Below are positions 22,855-36,300 of a stretch of DNA of 64,000 nucleotides, piece after piece (the first letter of the stretch is position 1; every line of letters begins with the position of its first letter). This DNA comes from Membranipora membranacea (lineage: Eukaryota > Bryozoa > Gymnolaemata > Cheilostomatida > Membraniporidae), in assembly GCA_914767715.1 (NCBI GenBank), contig OU612069.1, positions 14,693,387 to 14,757,386 on the forward strand, written 5' to 3'. The notes under the pieces are model-generated. The model had not been told where the DNA came from and did not search any database. It saw only the letters and a program-made list of their open reading frames with translations. Both the position numbers and the translations under genes were made by a program.

Positions 22855-24950
22855 TAGTTACAATTTTACACATAGGTTAGCTTGTTTTCCCTCCTAGATT
22901 TTTCTTCACATACTTATTCAGGATTGAATGATTTGGCAGGGGTGTATTTATCAGTTTTAAAGTGGTAGGGCAAGGCAGGGTTGGTGGAAAGGGATGCTAT
23001 ATATTTATATAAAGCTAAAGGGCCTTCTGCAAGGGGATAAGGCTTCCTCCCGAAATTTGTTTTCACAATAGAGGCAAATCTTAGGCGTTCCGGCCCTATT
23101 GGGAAGGGATTGACAAGCAATTGACTACAGCAACAATTGAATTTTATCATATCATATCATATCTGATCCCTACTTTTATAGATACTTTTCTGCAATAAAC
23201 ATTTTTCAATTCTTATGACTTGATGATAGACAGACCACTTAAGGGGTGTATGGGAGGTGGGTGTCCTCAAGAACAAAATTGAAAAACAGACTCAGTTTTT
23301 AGAGCTTTTTAAAGTAATATCCATTTGAGTTGAGATGCCAATCAGGTTTAAATGTATTGATGAAATCTAGACTGTATAGTAAACAGAAATTTGCATATGA
23401 AAAGACTGACATTGTTATAATCCCTTCGTAATCCCGGGACCCTCTTGAGCGCCTGCTATCGATAAACTTAAATAGAGTTAGTAAGAATTCATAACACTTA
23501 TGTCAGTTTTTTGAGGTTTTTTCAAAATCACCCACTAAAAAGGTGGGGGGGCTGTGGCCCCCTGGCCCTACCTATGGAAGCACCACTGTGTTACTGTCGA
23601 GTTTATTCAAGTAGTCATTGAATGCACATGCCAAAGGCCAAGTTTGAAGCCACAAAGATAATTTTCTCATTGGAAAAGAAAGTTTGCTTTCGTTTTTGGC
23701 CCCTCTGAGAATATTGTGTCCTTTTTGACACGGGATTATTCAAATAAGATCTTATATAAACTATAATACGGCAGGAAGTAGATAGATTACAGCATTGATT
23801 TATATACAGCACCTTTCTTGAGTTAAACCCAGAATTTTACATGTTAGATTGGTTGAAGATGGGCATTGGCACTACTACGGTAGTCAAAACTTCTACGACG
23901 CTGATAACCTTTTCCAGTGGCTTTAATTTAGATCAAGTTTGGTCCAGCGTGCCTGCATTCCAGTTGCTCCCCGAATACAATTATTATACAGCGTAAGAGC
24001 TCTTACTCTTACTTATATTTGATGTTATGAGGTGTCAATATAATCACATAGTCTTTGCGTGTGAGATTAAAATATTGTTTGAATCATACTATCTTGGTGT
24101 GTTGCCAAAACTGAATGGATGTATAATTTGATAACCTTTGAAACGAAAACAATGGAATTATTGTCTATGGTAGTAACTGGGTCAAATTTTTAAGCGTTTT
24201 ATTGGTGACTTTTTCACTCTTATTTATTTATTTGTAATGTAAATAGTAAATGTAATCAGAGGACCTTTCTGCTGAGGCAAAAGTTAAAATTTTAGACATG
24301 TATGGTGACCTACTATTGTAAGAAGTGAAAGCAATACTCAAATATTTGTTTTACAAAATATTTGATCTGTACCTCAACAGCAAACAAGTTCAAGTTTGAG
24401 GAATCTCATCTTCCATAAATCATGCCTAAGTTTCTTTTGTTTACCCAATTTTTTAGGGCAACCCTCTTAAAATGAACTTTCTAGTCCACAGGCTATAAAT
24501 GGAAAATGTGTGATGTTAGCACTGTGTAGTAGTGCCTTTACGATATACGATTTATAGCGGGAATACCTAATTGATCAGACCTCATAATCGCAATTTAATA
24601 ACATTGCACAGCGGTCAATTCATTGTCACAGATGGCCTGGTTATGGTCCAATATATGGTTTTTTGTGATTCCTCTTTTCATGCACACAATACCTTATCAC
24701 ACTTCAATTCACTAGCTAACTAATCTCAAAGATTATGAATACTCATATTCATTGCTAATCTTGCTAAAACTTGCTTGTATTTAGGGGATGTTGTCAGTGT
24801 GAATTTATGGGAAGTGTAATAGAATAAGATCTTTGCCTATTTTGGTCATATGGCCTCATTCACATATCACTTCTCTCCACTTAGGCATGTAAGACAATTG
24901 ATACAAAGTAGTTCCTCGCTCAACTGGTGAGCGATGTTGTACATTTCTGG
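22855..24950. other. Unassigned intergenic DNA
   Basis: Nothing coding recognised. A fragment of the hairpin family (GCCTGCATTCCAGTTGCTCC) is at 23949-23970. Confidence 0.4.
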
Positions 24951-24962
24951 TACTGAAAGCCT

Positions 24963-25073
24963 GAAGGCAATCGATATCAATTTAATATGAAACTTCAGAG
25001 TGTTTACTGCTCCATAGCAAGGAGCATGTCAATTGAGCACAAAAATATACTGGTCTGTACTGAGAGCCTGAAG
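24963..25073. repeat. 107-bp repeat, isolated copy
   Basis: Contains GAAGGCAATCGATATCAATT, AACTTCAGAGTGTTTACTGC, TCCATAGCAA and ATATACTGGTCTGTACTGAG, matching the tandem pair at 26134-26337. Confidence 0.85.
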
Positions 25074-26133
25074 TGATGATGGTCATAAAACATTAATCGT
25101 CTAAAGTCACTGCAGGGGGTAAACATCACATGACAAATAGTCGATTGACAAAAATCAATATTCAATATTGAAACTGGGATCTTAAAGCAACACCAAAATT
25201 ATCAATAACAAATGAACCATTCCGTTGCACTCAATAACTGTATTCACAATACAATATATAATAAATTATTCATTTCTAAAGAATATCACTTGATAAAATG
25301 CAGATAAGTAAACAAACGTCAGACAATAAACTGGTAAACTAGTGTAATGTGTGAGATGCATCCATTGTGGCTGTGAAGGTATCTTTAACTGCAACAATGC
25401 CAAACAGCACTTTGAATAGGCTAACATACTGGGGACTGTTTGATCTTGATAACCCACAACTAAAATGCCAGAATCACGTTAATCTTTAGAACACATTGAT
25501 AGCGTTAATGGCGGTAAATAACTGGAATAATGTGCGGCCCTAATATTTTTGAAATCGTCTCTACCTATGAACCATAGTGCATGCGTGTAGAAGTAACAAA
25601 TAAATCAATAAAACTTTACATTTCATTCAGAGAAGTTTATCAATTCAGTACAGCTTGCAGCCCAAGCTGTACAAAGCACCCATTAAGGCTTCAATCAGCA
25701 ATTCAGTGATTGATATGTCACAAACGCAACAGTCTACAAAGTAAACAGCCAGCCTTGGATACCAAAGGAATGCAGTTTATTGTTGTCACCAAATAGGCTA
25801 AAGAAATATGGATGCATTTGTTCTGTAGAGGAAAACAATAGGAAAAAAAACAATCTGTGTAGGCCTAATATACCTTTAGCCTTTGAAACAAAAGATATTT
25901 TGCATGCATAGCAACTTCAAGAATAGTGCAATAGGTAAAGCAGCTTTGTTGTAAACAAAATCTGATGATTGTGTTTTTGAGATGTATTCATTCAAGTTAT
26001 CTTCTTGCAAAACAATTAACAGACTGGGTTAGTTTTGGGCCAATTTCAGTGAGTGATGATTCCTGGTATATCTGGAGGTAAATTTGCAACAAATTTCATT
26101 GATCAAGGTTTCATTGTTGAATTCCACTTGTGA

Positions 26134-26337
26134 AAGGCAATCGATATCAATTTATTATGAAACTTCAGAGTGTTTACTGCTCCATAGCAACGTGCACGTC
26201 AATTGAGCACAAAAATATACTGGTCTGTACTGAGAGCCTGAAGGCAATCGATATCAATTTATTATGAAACTTCAGAGTGTTTACTGCTCCATAGCAACGC
26301 GCATGTCAATTGAGCACAAAAATATACTGGTCTGAAT
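26134..26337. repeat. 107-bp repeat, tandem pair
   Basis: Two head-to-tail copies joined at TACTGAGAGCCTGAAGGCAA. They differ from each other at only a few positions (CGTGCACGTC against CGCGCATGTC) and resemble the copy 1.1 kb upstream. Confidence 0.9.
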
Positions 26338-26590
26338 TATTAGTAGCAAAGTTTTCTGATAATTTTGCTAGCATAGTTTAGCTGATGTATTCTATTTATA
26401 CAGTTGCTGCCAATATTACCCGATTGCACAAAATATAACGTAGGGTTTGGTACAACACAGAAGAGTTGAACATATAAGTATTTTGCCGGGTCATCATACT
26501 CATTACTATGAGTTTTCTGTGCTTACAAAAATTGTGAGCGGACAATTCGAATGGAATGCTTTCGATTTCCATCATGACGAAAAGAAAAGA

Positions 26591-26660
26591 TTTGCCCCGG
26601 GATTTGAACCTGGGCCTCCCGCGTTATAGACTTTGATGCTACCTTGCATAACAATATCTA
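26591..26660 (-). mobile_element. tRNA-derived SINE remnant (3' half)
   Basis: The minus strand contains a B-box-like GGTTCAAATCC inside CCCAGGTTCAAATCCCGGGG, which folds as a T arm with one mismatch, preceded by GGTAGCATC resembling a D-arm end. No matching 5' acceptor strand is present, so this is not a functional tRNA. Confidence 0.5.
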
Positions 26661-27699
26661 TTTATTACAGAAGATCATGCCTGGTCATCTAAATACAAAC
26701 TTATTGAATACAATGTCAATCCAATTATATAATATTGACTAGAACTGTAAAGGCTTGTACTAGAACTATACAATAGCAATAATGAATGTAATTTATTCAG
26801 CAGGCAGGGTTAATTACACAATAATGGTTGCTGGTTGGGTAATGATATATGGGTCAGTTTCGAACAATTCTAGAATTGTACCGAATTGTTCAACAATTCT
26901 TGGGTATGAAACGCATTGTAGAATTGTAAAATATATTAGTTATCCATCATGCCCTGTAAATTATCAGATATGTGGAATTCTTTTGACATATTGGAAAGAT
27001 TGGACGCTAAAACTGATATGCATGATGCAGTTTAAAAGTGGCAAGCTGAAAAAGCCTCAGAAAGATGCCGATACTATAAAAAGCATGAGGGCGCCCATGA
27101 ACAAGCGTCATTCAAAAGAATTTCATCAGTCAACAGTGATGAGACATTTGGTGATAGTGATTGGTATGGGGAGGATGCTGCCTCAGGCTCAGGTCGAGGG
27201 GCAGGGACAGCAGCAGCAGTAGTACTGGTATCACTGCCAGGTCTAGTGTTTATCAATCTAAAATGTCAAAAAGTTGGAAGTTATTTATTCAATATTATAC
27301 TATATATCCATGTTCTGAAAAGCTTTTTGGGGTCAAAGCCTGAGTGTGCGTTTTACATAGGCTACACCTTTGGATGAATTGCAGCTGTGAATGAAATATC
27401 TAATTTAAGGACCTGTGCTTCTCTTCTTGGCCACTTCATTAAAACCATATATCAATACCTAAAATCGAAAATACCGAAAAGGAGAAATCGAAAATCGAAA
27501 TCGGGACAAGTGTTGGTTGAAATCAAAGGTGTAAAATCGAAAAAACGAAATCAAGAAAATTGATGCCAAAATCAGAATCGATGCATCACCAGCCAAATAG
27601 AAATTTGTTACGGCACAACTGAGAATCTATTTCATGATATCACGCTGGTAGCTGTCTTTGTTAGTGTTGTCATCTTTTCGCCGTGTCATCTCTCCCAGT

Positions 27700-29350
27700 T
27701 ATAGAGAAAGAAGCTGCTGATCAGAGCTGTGGTTATTTTAGCTTTCTGTTTTGGTGGGAGACTGAAGATGGGCTTGAGGCGCTTGTATGCTGTCATAGCG
27801 TTGTGTGCCAGCATGCTTGCATTCTGTTAATATTCTTTGCTGCCAGAAGTGTCCGTATCCATTATTGATCAAAACCATCTTTACAGGGCAGTAAACTCCA
27901 ATCCATCTAATATCGTCTACATACTGTAGTGATATTAGCACACCTTCTTTTCTGGTGTTTCTTTCCGGTTTCTTAGGGTTGATATGGTCTTTTGTTGGTT
28001 GTTATTTGTATGGTAGGTAAGTGTGGTATCGCTTATCTAAGGAGATTTTTGCTCTGCTCTGCAATTTCATTAAGCGTTTCACAAATAAACTTTATTATTA
28101 TTATTATTATTATTAGAACCTTAGAAATGTAAAGATCATAGAGAGTAGGTGATAGGCAGTCACCTTGTGGTGTCCATGCTTGTCACAAAGGACTTTCTTA
28201 TGTCATCTTTGATCTTCATAGAGGTTTTTACATCTCCTTTCTCGATCTTGATGAGATATGGAATTTATCAGGATTCAGCATTTCTTTCAGGTCTTTGAGT
28301 ATGTGTTTCTGTGCACAGTGTCAAAGGCTTTTGACATGTCAACAAGAAGTAATTCCTCTGCTTACTAGTGATGGGGGTGCTGTGGTAGATTGTATTGCCC
28401 TTATTGTCTTGAACATTCGATTTAAGTTATCTTGAGATCGTTCGACCTCTGCTATATGGTTCTTTAGTTTTTTAGTCAGTTTAGTTAGTTTTTATTTCTT
28501 ATCTTGTGGTGTTTGGAGATGGTCTTGACCTTGAGCTCTGAATTCCTTTTTTTTTTGTTAATATTTTCTCCTGGTCTGGTCACTCAGGGTCAGGGTATTG
28601 ATGAGTGTTCCCAGCTTTCTCTGCTCACCAGATAGCCTAATCAGGACCGAATTCGCGCTTTACTATCTTTTGACATAGCCTTGTGTCTCGTACACTGCCT
28701 GCCTGCCTTATGTTGCTCCATCTCTGCAGCAGACTGATTTCATTTTTCATGTTATCTTCCTCATCCATTAAGGCGCATAACTACAGCAAAGGGTACTTTT
28801 TTTCTGCTAGTCTCTGGATGTTTGTTGTCATCTTGAAAGTTTCGGAATATATCTGGGCTTTATAGTGTAGGCTTACTAGTTTGTGGTTCATAGGGGTTGC
28901 CAGTCCATTTATGCACTTGGGGCGTTTTTGACAAGCCATTGGTCCTTTCTCCTCACCATGATGTAGTCTATCTTGTTGTAAAAAAGGTTGCCTTCTGATG
29001 GGGCTGTTCTTGCCGTCTAGTTTTCGGAATGAACTTCTCCTGGATGCAACATGTCTCAGTTGGTTTTGAAGTAGTGTGTTGGTGAGTACTAACTCGTTTC
29101 CCTGACAGAACATCTGAGCTCTTCCCATTTGAGTTGGCCTTTCCTTTACCAAGCATCCCATGTTGTATTTTTTGGTTGTATGCTGAGCCTGTCTGTGAGT
29201 TGAAATCACTGGGGAGAATCAATGTGTGGCGGCTTGATCAGTGACGCTAGCTCGTTGTAGAATTTGTCAGGTATTTCTGGATTTTTCTTACTGTTGGGGA
29301 GAGTGGGAGCAAAGGCACATACAATGCATATTTTGCATCTCGGTTTACTG
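27700..29350 (-). mobile_element. Decayed non-LTR retrotransposon
   Basis: Reading the minus strand from 29350 downwards gives endonuclease remnants (NGLATPMNHKLVSLH, ELVLTNTL), then reverse-transcriptase landmarks: VDMSKAFDTVHRNILKDLKE near 28350, a QGDCLSP-like block near 28160, and LQYVDDIRWIG (the YVDD box) near 27930. Several frameshifts and stops separate them. A (TTA)n microsatellite sits at 28087-28112. Confidence 0.75.
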
Positions 29351-29651
29351 AGTTAAAGTGTGCACATACACAATCAGGCAGATATTGAGAGAAAATTGAA
29401 TTTGGGAGAATTTTTGAATTCATCAATCAATCCTGTTTGTGAAGTTCATATTGAAGACTATGTTTATTGGCTAAAGTATCACCAAAGCACACCAATGACT
29501 CATAGTATGAGTACGAGTATAAATAATTATTCGCAAGAGTATACCACATTACAAATATGCAAGGCAAGTGACAACCCTCTTAGTCGGGTTACGCCAATTA
29601 AAGAAATAACACAAAAAGACAACCGCTTTGGGTTAAACCGTTTTAAACATC

Positions 29652-29810
29652 CCACAAGGCATTAACAACCTATTGCACGGTTATGCCTCTTTTGAAAGCC
29701 ATACAAGGCAATAACCTCTTTTTGAGATCTTCATTTGAAGCCATACAAGGCATTGACCACTTTTCGAGACCTTCTTCTGAAGCCATAAAAGGCCCTGACA
29801 ACCTCCATTT
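29652..29810. repeat. 42-bp tandem repeat, about 4 copies
   Basis: AAGCCATACAAGGC blocks start at about 29698, 29740 and 29782, a period of 42, with a degenerate copy before. The period is a multiple of three and reads open, but I see no gene here. Confidence 0.7.
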
Positions 29811-30193
29811 TTTGGATTTGATATTCTATAAGATGCCAGTATTTTCTTGCGCTGAGAAGTGTCGACCGGATATGTAGTTGGGAGGAGTGATGATTAGGAC
29901 TGCTCACTAATTATTCTGGCTTTGTTCTTAGATCTGAAACCAGAAATGAATAACGAGAGCAACACAGTAATGACAGAGTTATGGAAGGGGTGGTGGTGGG
30001 TAGTTCACAGTCTCAAGGCTAGCAAGCAAAGGATTGTTGAGTTTAAATTTCCCACAATTAAAAACAAATTGTCACATGACTTCCTTCCTTCTTTTTCAAA
30101 AACTCATTTTCTTTGTTTGTGCCCAGTAAAATTACCTTTGTAAGTTTTAACCTTGACTGGACTATTTATCGAACCCAAACCTTTCTTCTTCAG

Positions 30194-30391
30194 ATGTCTG
30201 AGAACTGTATTAAACAGTTGTTTCATTGCGATTCTGAAGAATCGCATCTAGACTTTGCTGTTCTTGATGATGTCCTGAAGAAATATGATCCCAACCTACC
30301 AACAGAGGTTGTCACAATAACAGGAGAATGTCCACTCCGCACAAGCTTTCTTCTAAGCCTGTTCACAGCATATTTGACACATGCATCACAG
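30194..30391 (+). CDS. Exon 1: degenerate G1 (P-loop) region
   Basis: 66 codons, starting MSENC, leaving in phase 0. Residues 18-65 follow the atlastin/GBP start: an acidic lead, helix LDDVLKKY, strand EVVTITG, then SFLLSLFTAYL matching the SFLLDFMLRYM-type helix after the P-loop. The P-loop itself is GECPLRTS (residues 44-51) where the family has GxxxxGKS, so the Gly is Arg and the essential Lys is Thr. GTP binding by this loop is unlikely. Confidence 0.75.
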
Positions 30392-33300
30392 GTGAGTTGT
30401 TACAGAATTTATGGCTACAACTTATGATGTTTCGAAAAGTGTTTGTGATTAAAATCTCAAGTCATGTTGTTTGCAACATCCTAAAAATAGGTAATAAACT
30501 ATTGGTCACCTCAAGGGCTATTGTGCCATTCACTCCCAGATTGTAAGCGGGTCAGAACACACTTGGGGACCAACAGGCCTAGTAGTCAGTTGACTACTAG
30601 GTCATCTACTACTACCCAGGCCATCTACCCAGGTCATCTACTACTACCAACAGGCCTAGCAGTCAGTCGACTACTAGGTCATCTACTACTACTACTACTA
30701 CCCATCGACTACTACCCAGGTCATCAGTCACCTGCACGTCCATTGCTATAAACCAGCTGATTCAACCCAATCTTGGTTTTGGCTTTGGTAATCATTTGGC
30801 AATTCATCTCACCTACATCCTTTGGAACATGGGAAGCAATGTATGTTTCACAGGATATTGTCATAATAAAAGCTTTGATTCTATGTAAATCCAGGGATAT
30901 TTATATTTTGTAGAGAAAAGAAGATTGGATGAAATCCGGTGATGAATTACCCCTGAAACAATGGCATCACATAGTGAATGATTCTTCTCAAGATGAATTT
31001 GCAGTATGGATGTGGCAAGAGCCATTTATTGTCAAAAGACCGGACAGAAGCAAGGTAATTTACAAGCATTTTCATTTACATTTATTCAGCATCTTCAAAG
31101 GTTGAAAATTATAGCGCTACTAAGCACACCAAATATCTTTTCACTGCAATGGAATTTGAAACAATAGCACCCATATTTTTGTAATTTGTCTTACTTGCAA
31201 GTTTTGTCTATGGTAACGGGTAGGCCTAAGAGTGGAGGTGTGCCATGGGCATGTGACATAATTTGAGATACAACAAATTCCGGGCCTGTGAAGGTGCCAT
31301 GTTACAAATTCAATATGGTAAGACCTCCAACATATCCTAGTAGATTTAAATCCATCAAAAGAGGTTGTCCTCTCAATAGTCATGAGAGTATAACTCAGAT
31401 CGTGCTACAGTCAAAACTGACTCGGTACAATAAAAATAAACGTATTTGAATGCATATAAACAAATTCACGTATGGATGACAATTATGAGATTTCAAAACC
31501 TTTCTTTTTCGTAAATTAGAAAGGTTCGGCTGGAGGTGTGTTGATTGATTGATTCATCTAATAACACCCTTCTTTGGTAGTATCCATCTTCTTGAACACA
31601 TTATGATTTTTTTGCTGACACTATTCAAAAACTGAAATTACCACATACCATAATCGTTGTAGGTGGCCATTTTGTTGGCCTATGGTGGGAAACATCAGCT
31701 CATTGCCTCAGAAAAGACTGGATATGAGAGATTACTTCAAAATGTGGTCCAGTCTTTGTCATCCAATGTTGTTCATTCAGTTGGATTCTACAGACCAAGA
31801 ATCATGCAGCCGGTAAGAATCATAATCAAAGATACACTATCTCATCAGTTTATTTGACATGTAGGGTAAAAGAGGGGAATACTAAAAATTTGTCAAAAAT
31901 ACGCCTATTTGCATTACATATCACACAAAGTTTCCCTGTAACAAATAAATGTAATTTACACAATTATGATAGATCACAACATAGTAGATGATAAACAAAT
32001 AGTTGCAAAAATTTTCTCAAGGGCACCAAAAAATTAGAATGATTTGGTTTTACTGTAGACCCCTTCTTTTTTTCTGTTCCTCATATTCACTCAAAAATAA
32101 CCCAGAGTCTAGATACATAACCCTCTGAGAGTTTGTAAACTGCAACTTAAATATTTTCAAAGTGATAGTCATATGAGACCTGAAGGATTCCTTCAGAGTT
32201 GCCACGATAGCGTATTTCAAATGCGTTTTCACTTGTCAATCTCTGAATATAATTAATTTACAATCAATATAGATGGAATAAATAACTTACTGCTGCCCTT
32301 CTCTACATGTTCAACTGCAATCTTTTAATCTGTTTAACTTTCAACACATATTATTATGTTCCTTGACATGTCAATGAGTAGTTGATTATTGGAAGGATTT
32401 ATTGCAGATAAAATTACTGTCTGATGAAAACTTGTTCACCTTTCACTGCCATTACCTGATCGGATGGCGGTTTTTGCCTGACTCCTAGTTCCACCAAACT
32501 TCTCCATTTTATTCGGACACTTGTGTCACTTCGTTTTAGATCTAGCCAGCGGAGGTCGGCATTGAATGTGTCACTCCAGCGCTTTTTTGGCGGTCCATAC
32601 CCTCTGCTTCCCTCTACCCGCATCTCGTACACTCTCCTGATATCTTTATCACTCTCACGTCGACAAACATGACCATACCATTCTAGCCTCTTTTTCCTTA
32701 TGACATCCCTGATTGGCATTATATTTCCTTTGGCTGTCATCTCTTTATTTCTTCGATGTTCCTCTAAGCTCATACCCATGCAGTACCTTAGCATTCGCAT
32801 CTCACAAGAACTAACTTGAGTAGGATGTGGCTCAGTTGGTTAGAGCACCAGTCTTCAGCGCAAGTGTCGAAGGTTGTGGGTTCGAATCCCACCGCAGTCT
32901 ACTGACTACTGGTCCCCCAGGTGTGCTCCGACCTGCCTACAAACTGCGAGCAAAATTGGCACAGACATTGCGGCCTAGCCCATGAGGCCCCCCTATCTCG
33001 CCACCCTTTCTTTGGGATGCGGTGAGTGGTGGAACCTTGAGATTCTAACCAACATTTTAACCAACCCTGTCTATAAGAGTTCCTGTTACGGGCCAGGTCT
33101 CATTTCCTGTTGGATGGTGGTGCCCAGTTACTTAAACTGTGTGCCTCTAGGTAGGGTTTCCTTCTCTTCAAAGTTGTACTTCCTCATCAAGATGTCGCCA
33201 TCTTCGCCTACTGGTTGTAAATACTCTGTCTTTGACCTGCTGAGCTTTAGTCCCAAACTCTTCATTCTCTCCCTCCATACTTCTAATATTCTTTCCAGAT

Positions 33301-36300
33301 GTAATCCAACCTTTATTTCTATGGCTTCTGTGCTCCCAGTGTTTGTCCTGACTTGGGTCAAACAGTTATCATACATGTCTTGATTGGTCTTGATCAAATC
33401 TTTCGGGATGGTGTCGTAGGCCATTTTCAAGCCTACAAACACCATATGCAGGTCTCGATTAAACTCTCTGATTCTCTTTTGTAGTGTACATAGACAGAAG
33501 ATAGGCTCAGTGGTGGACCCCCCTTTCTGAAAACCATATTGAATTTGCTTGATGTTAATAATCGATTGTAGTCTTGCTTCAATCACTCGTTCTAAAAGTT
33601 TGAGGCAGTGACTGAGAAGTTTGATACCCCGATAATTGCCACACATCAAAGGGTCTCATTTCTGCTTGAATATTGGTGTTATGACACTTCTTCTCCACTC
33701 CTGGGTATGCCTTCTCTCATTATCTCTCTCAGACACAATAGCATCCAGTTGATTCCCCTCTCTCTAAGCAGTTTAATTAGGTCGATTGGAAGTCCATCAG
33801 GTCCTGTAGACTTGTTGTTCTTCATGCCCTCCAGCTGGTACTCAACTTTTGTGGTTTCAAAGTCCTGAATCGGGCCTTCAGTTGGTGATACAGTTGCGAG
33901 CTCCTCTCTGGTGTTTTCAGTGTTCAAGAGGGTATTGAAATAGTTCCTTCACCTCTCCTTTACTTAACTGTCCTCACTCAAGATATTTCCTTTCCCATCC
34001 TTCACAAAAGAGAGCCTGTCTATATCCTTTGACCTCCGCTGTCTAGTTTTAGTTAGACGGTGGATCATCTTTGGACCATTTTCAGCCAACTCCTTGTAAA
34101 AATTCTTATTGGCAGCATCTCCTTACAAATCTTCTTAAAATTCCTGTAGAACTCTCTATCTTCCTAAGTACCAGATATCTCCCACTCTTTCCATGCCTGT
34201 TTCTTCTCCTTAACGGCCTTTTCTTCTTCTTCGTTCCATCACCAGGATTCCTTTTCTAGGTACTTTCCTGGGACAGAATTATTCTAGCACCTCTTTAGCA
34301 GTGTCAATCACCATGGGAAATGTCTCTCCCCAGCAAGACCTCTCACACTCTTCAATTTCTTCGAACTTCTCTGACAGTCTCTGTACTAGGTCTTCTCCTT
34401 CTTCTTTCCGCAGATTCCACCAGCTAATTTGCTTCTCATGCTTTCTTCTTTTACGCTTTTTCTTTTCAACAATGAAGTTTATCACTAGTAACTGGTGTTA
34501 GGCCGCTACGCTTTCTACTGGGATGACTTTGCAATCTTTAACTCTTCCAAGTCTCCCTCCTCACAGTGATGGAGTCTATTACTGTCTGGTTCTGGAAGGT
34601 GTTTGTCTGGGAATTGCTCTTAGTAAAGAACATGTAGATCAAAGCCAAATCACACTCGCTGACAAAATCCAGAATCCTTTATCCATATGCGTTGCTGTTT
34701 CCACGAGATTTTCCACTGTGCCACCTGTAAAATCCTCCTCTTGTTCTTCCAGTATGCCCGTTCAGGTCTCCAGCCAAGATAAGCTCCTCTAAAGCAGATA
34801 TGCCATCAGACACTGCACCAATATGTGTCCAAAAACAGTCTTTCTCCTCCTCGTCGCAGCCTTGCTGTGGGGCATAGGCAGATATGATATTATAGGTCTG
34901 TCTTGTGGTCACCAATTTCATAGTGATAATCCTATCTGATTTCCTAGTGACATCAAGCACTTCATCTTACCATTCCCTGGTCTTGTCCCGCCGCTGTAGT
35001 ACAGCTTGATGCCATCTCCGATGTTTTTGCCTTTCCTACAGATTTTCCAACTGTCCATTTAGTCTCCTGTAGGCAAAGGATGTCTATGTTGCGTCTCTTC
35101 ATCATATCTGCTATCTCTCTAATCTGAGCGGTGAGAGTACCGATGTTTAGGGCCGCTATTTTGATCTTTGTTAACCTCGCTCGCCTTCTTTCCACAGGGT
35201 CAGCAAGGTTCCTCTGCGCAGAGCACTATATGAGGGATGCCCTAACATTGTCTGGTTCTATCTGAATGTCTGGCATAATAGTTTTTGGCAAATTTTTTCC
35301 CGGCCTGATTCTCTTCCTGTCGCCGTAATCCTCTGTCTCTATCCAGGCTTGGGACTGGCTCAGTCTTGCACTGGCTATTACACCCCTCAGGCGACATTGT
35401 CAGATAATCAGCTTGCTTCTGATTTGATTGTATCATGAAGGTTATAAATATAAGTCCTTGTCATTGTGAGACCCTCAAAATGGTGAAACAACATGGGTTG
35501 GTACATGTGAAAAAACAAGCAAACATTTGTATTTTATGTGTGAACGAACAAGGAAAGCCTACATCAAATGTGACAGCTGGGAGATGACCAGATTAGCTTC
35601 CGTCTGGTGATGAAGCTTATTGATTACTTTTTCAAACTTATAATACACGAGGATCCATCAGGCTAGCAGCTTCGTAATAACTTTACAGCGCACTCTCCCA
35701 AAAGACCACTTTGCTACCATAAGAAATGCTACAAATCGTACACAAGCAAACAAACCATCTCCAGGTTTCCTTTCATAGCAATCTCCTACATAGGGGATGA
35801 ATCGAATGACCCGCAAGAGAAGCCTCTTCGATTGTCAGCCTTTACTTTATGGGTTCTGAGAGGCTAAGTGTATATTCTTCATCTTCAACAACTTGAAAAT
35901 GAGTGGACCAACGTTTCAAGCGTCTAAGAGTGTGACTGAGATTCAGCAGAGAAACCAGAAACAATAACATGCACAGCCTGATCACTTTTTCTAGCTATTG
36001 AAGCAAAATACACACATCAGTATGATATAATGAAAATCGACTGGCACTGTTTCACACAATAAGATTAACAAGACTCAATTTAAATCAAGGTACCAAACTT
36101 CAACGCTCAAATGCCAGCTTGCCTTGCACAACAGCGATCAGATAGTATTTTATCAGCCCAGGCAAGTAAGACCTAACAAGCATCAGGCATTCTAAAAGCA
36201 AACCAACAACACATCCCTAAGACGAGGTTAGGTCTGTTTTGTATAAACTTTCATCAAAGAATTTAAAATTTGAGATTGAAAAATATAATGGTAACAGTGA

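Noticed and set aside
26591-26660. A functional tRNA gene
   Set aside because: T-arm is present but the acceptor stem has no 5' partner and the D and anticodon arms do not fold; a SINE relic is more likely.
26782-27343. 146-codon plus frame and an alternative acidic frame
   Set aside because: AT-rich composition drifting to low complexity, internal stops in the more protein-like alternative, and no splice-compatible neighbours.
29360-29877. Plus frames just upstream of the pseudo-GTPase gene
   Set aside because: Partly over a 42-bp tandem repeat, no acceptor/donor logic, and no link in phase to exon 1.
32982-34792. Plus-strand frames across intron 3
   Set aside because: Shadows of the minus-strand RTE LINE.
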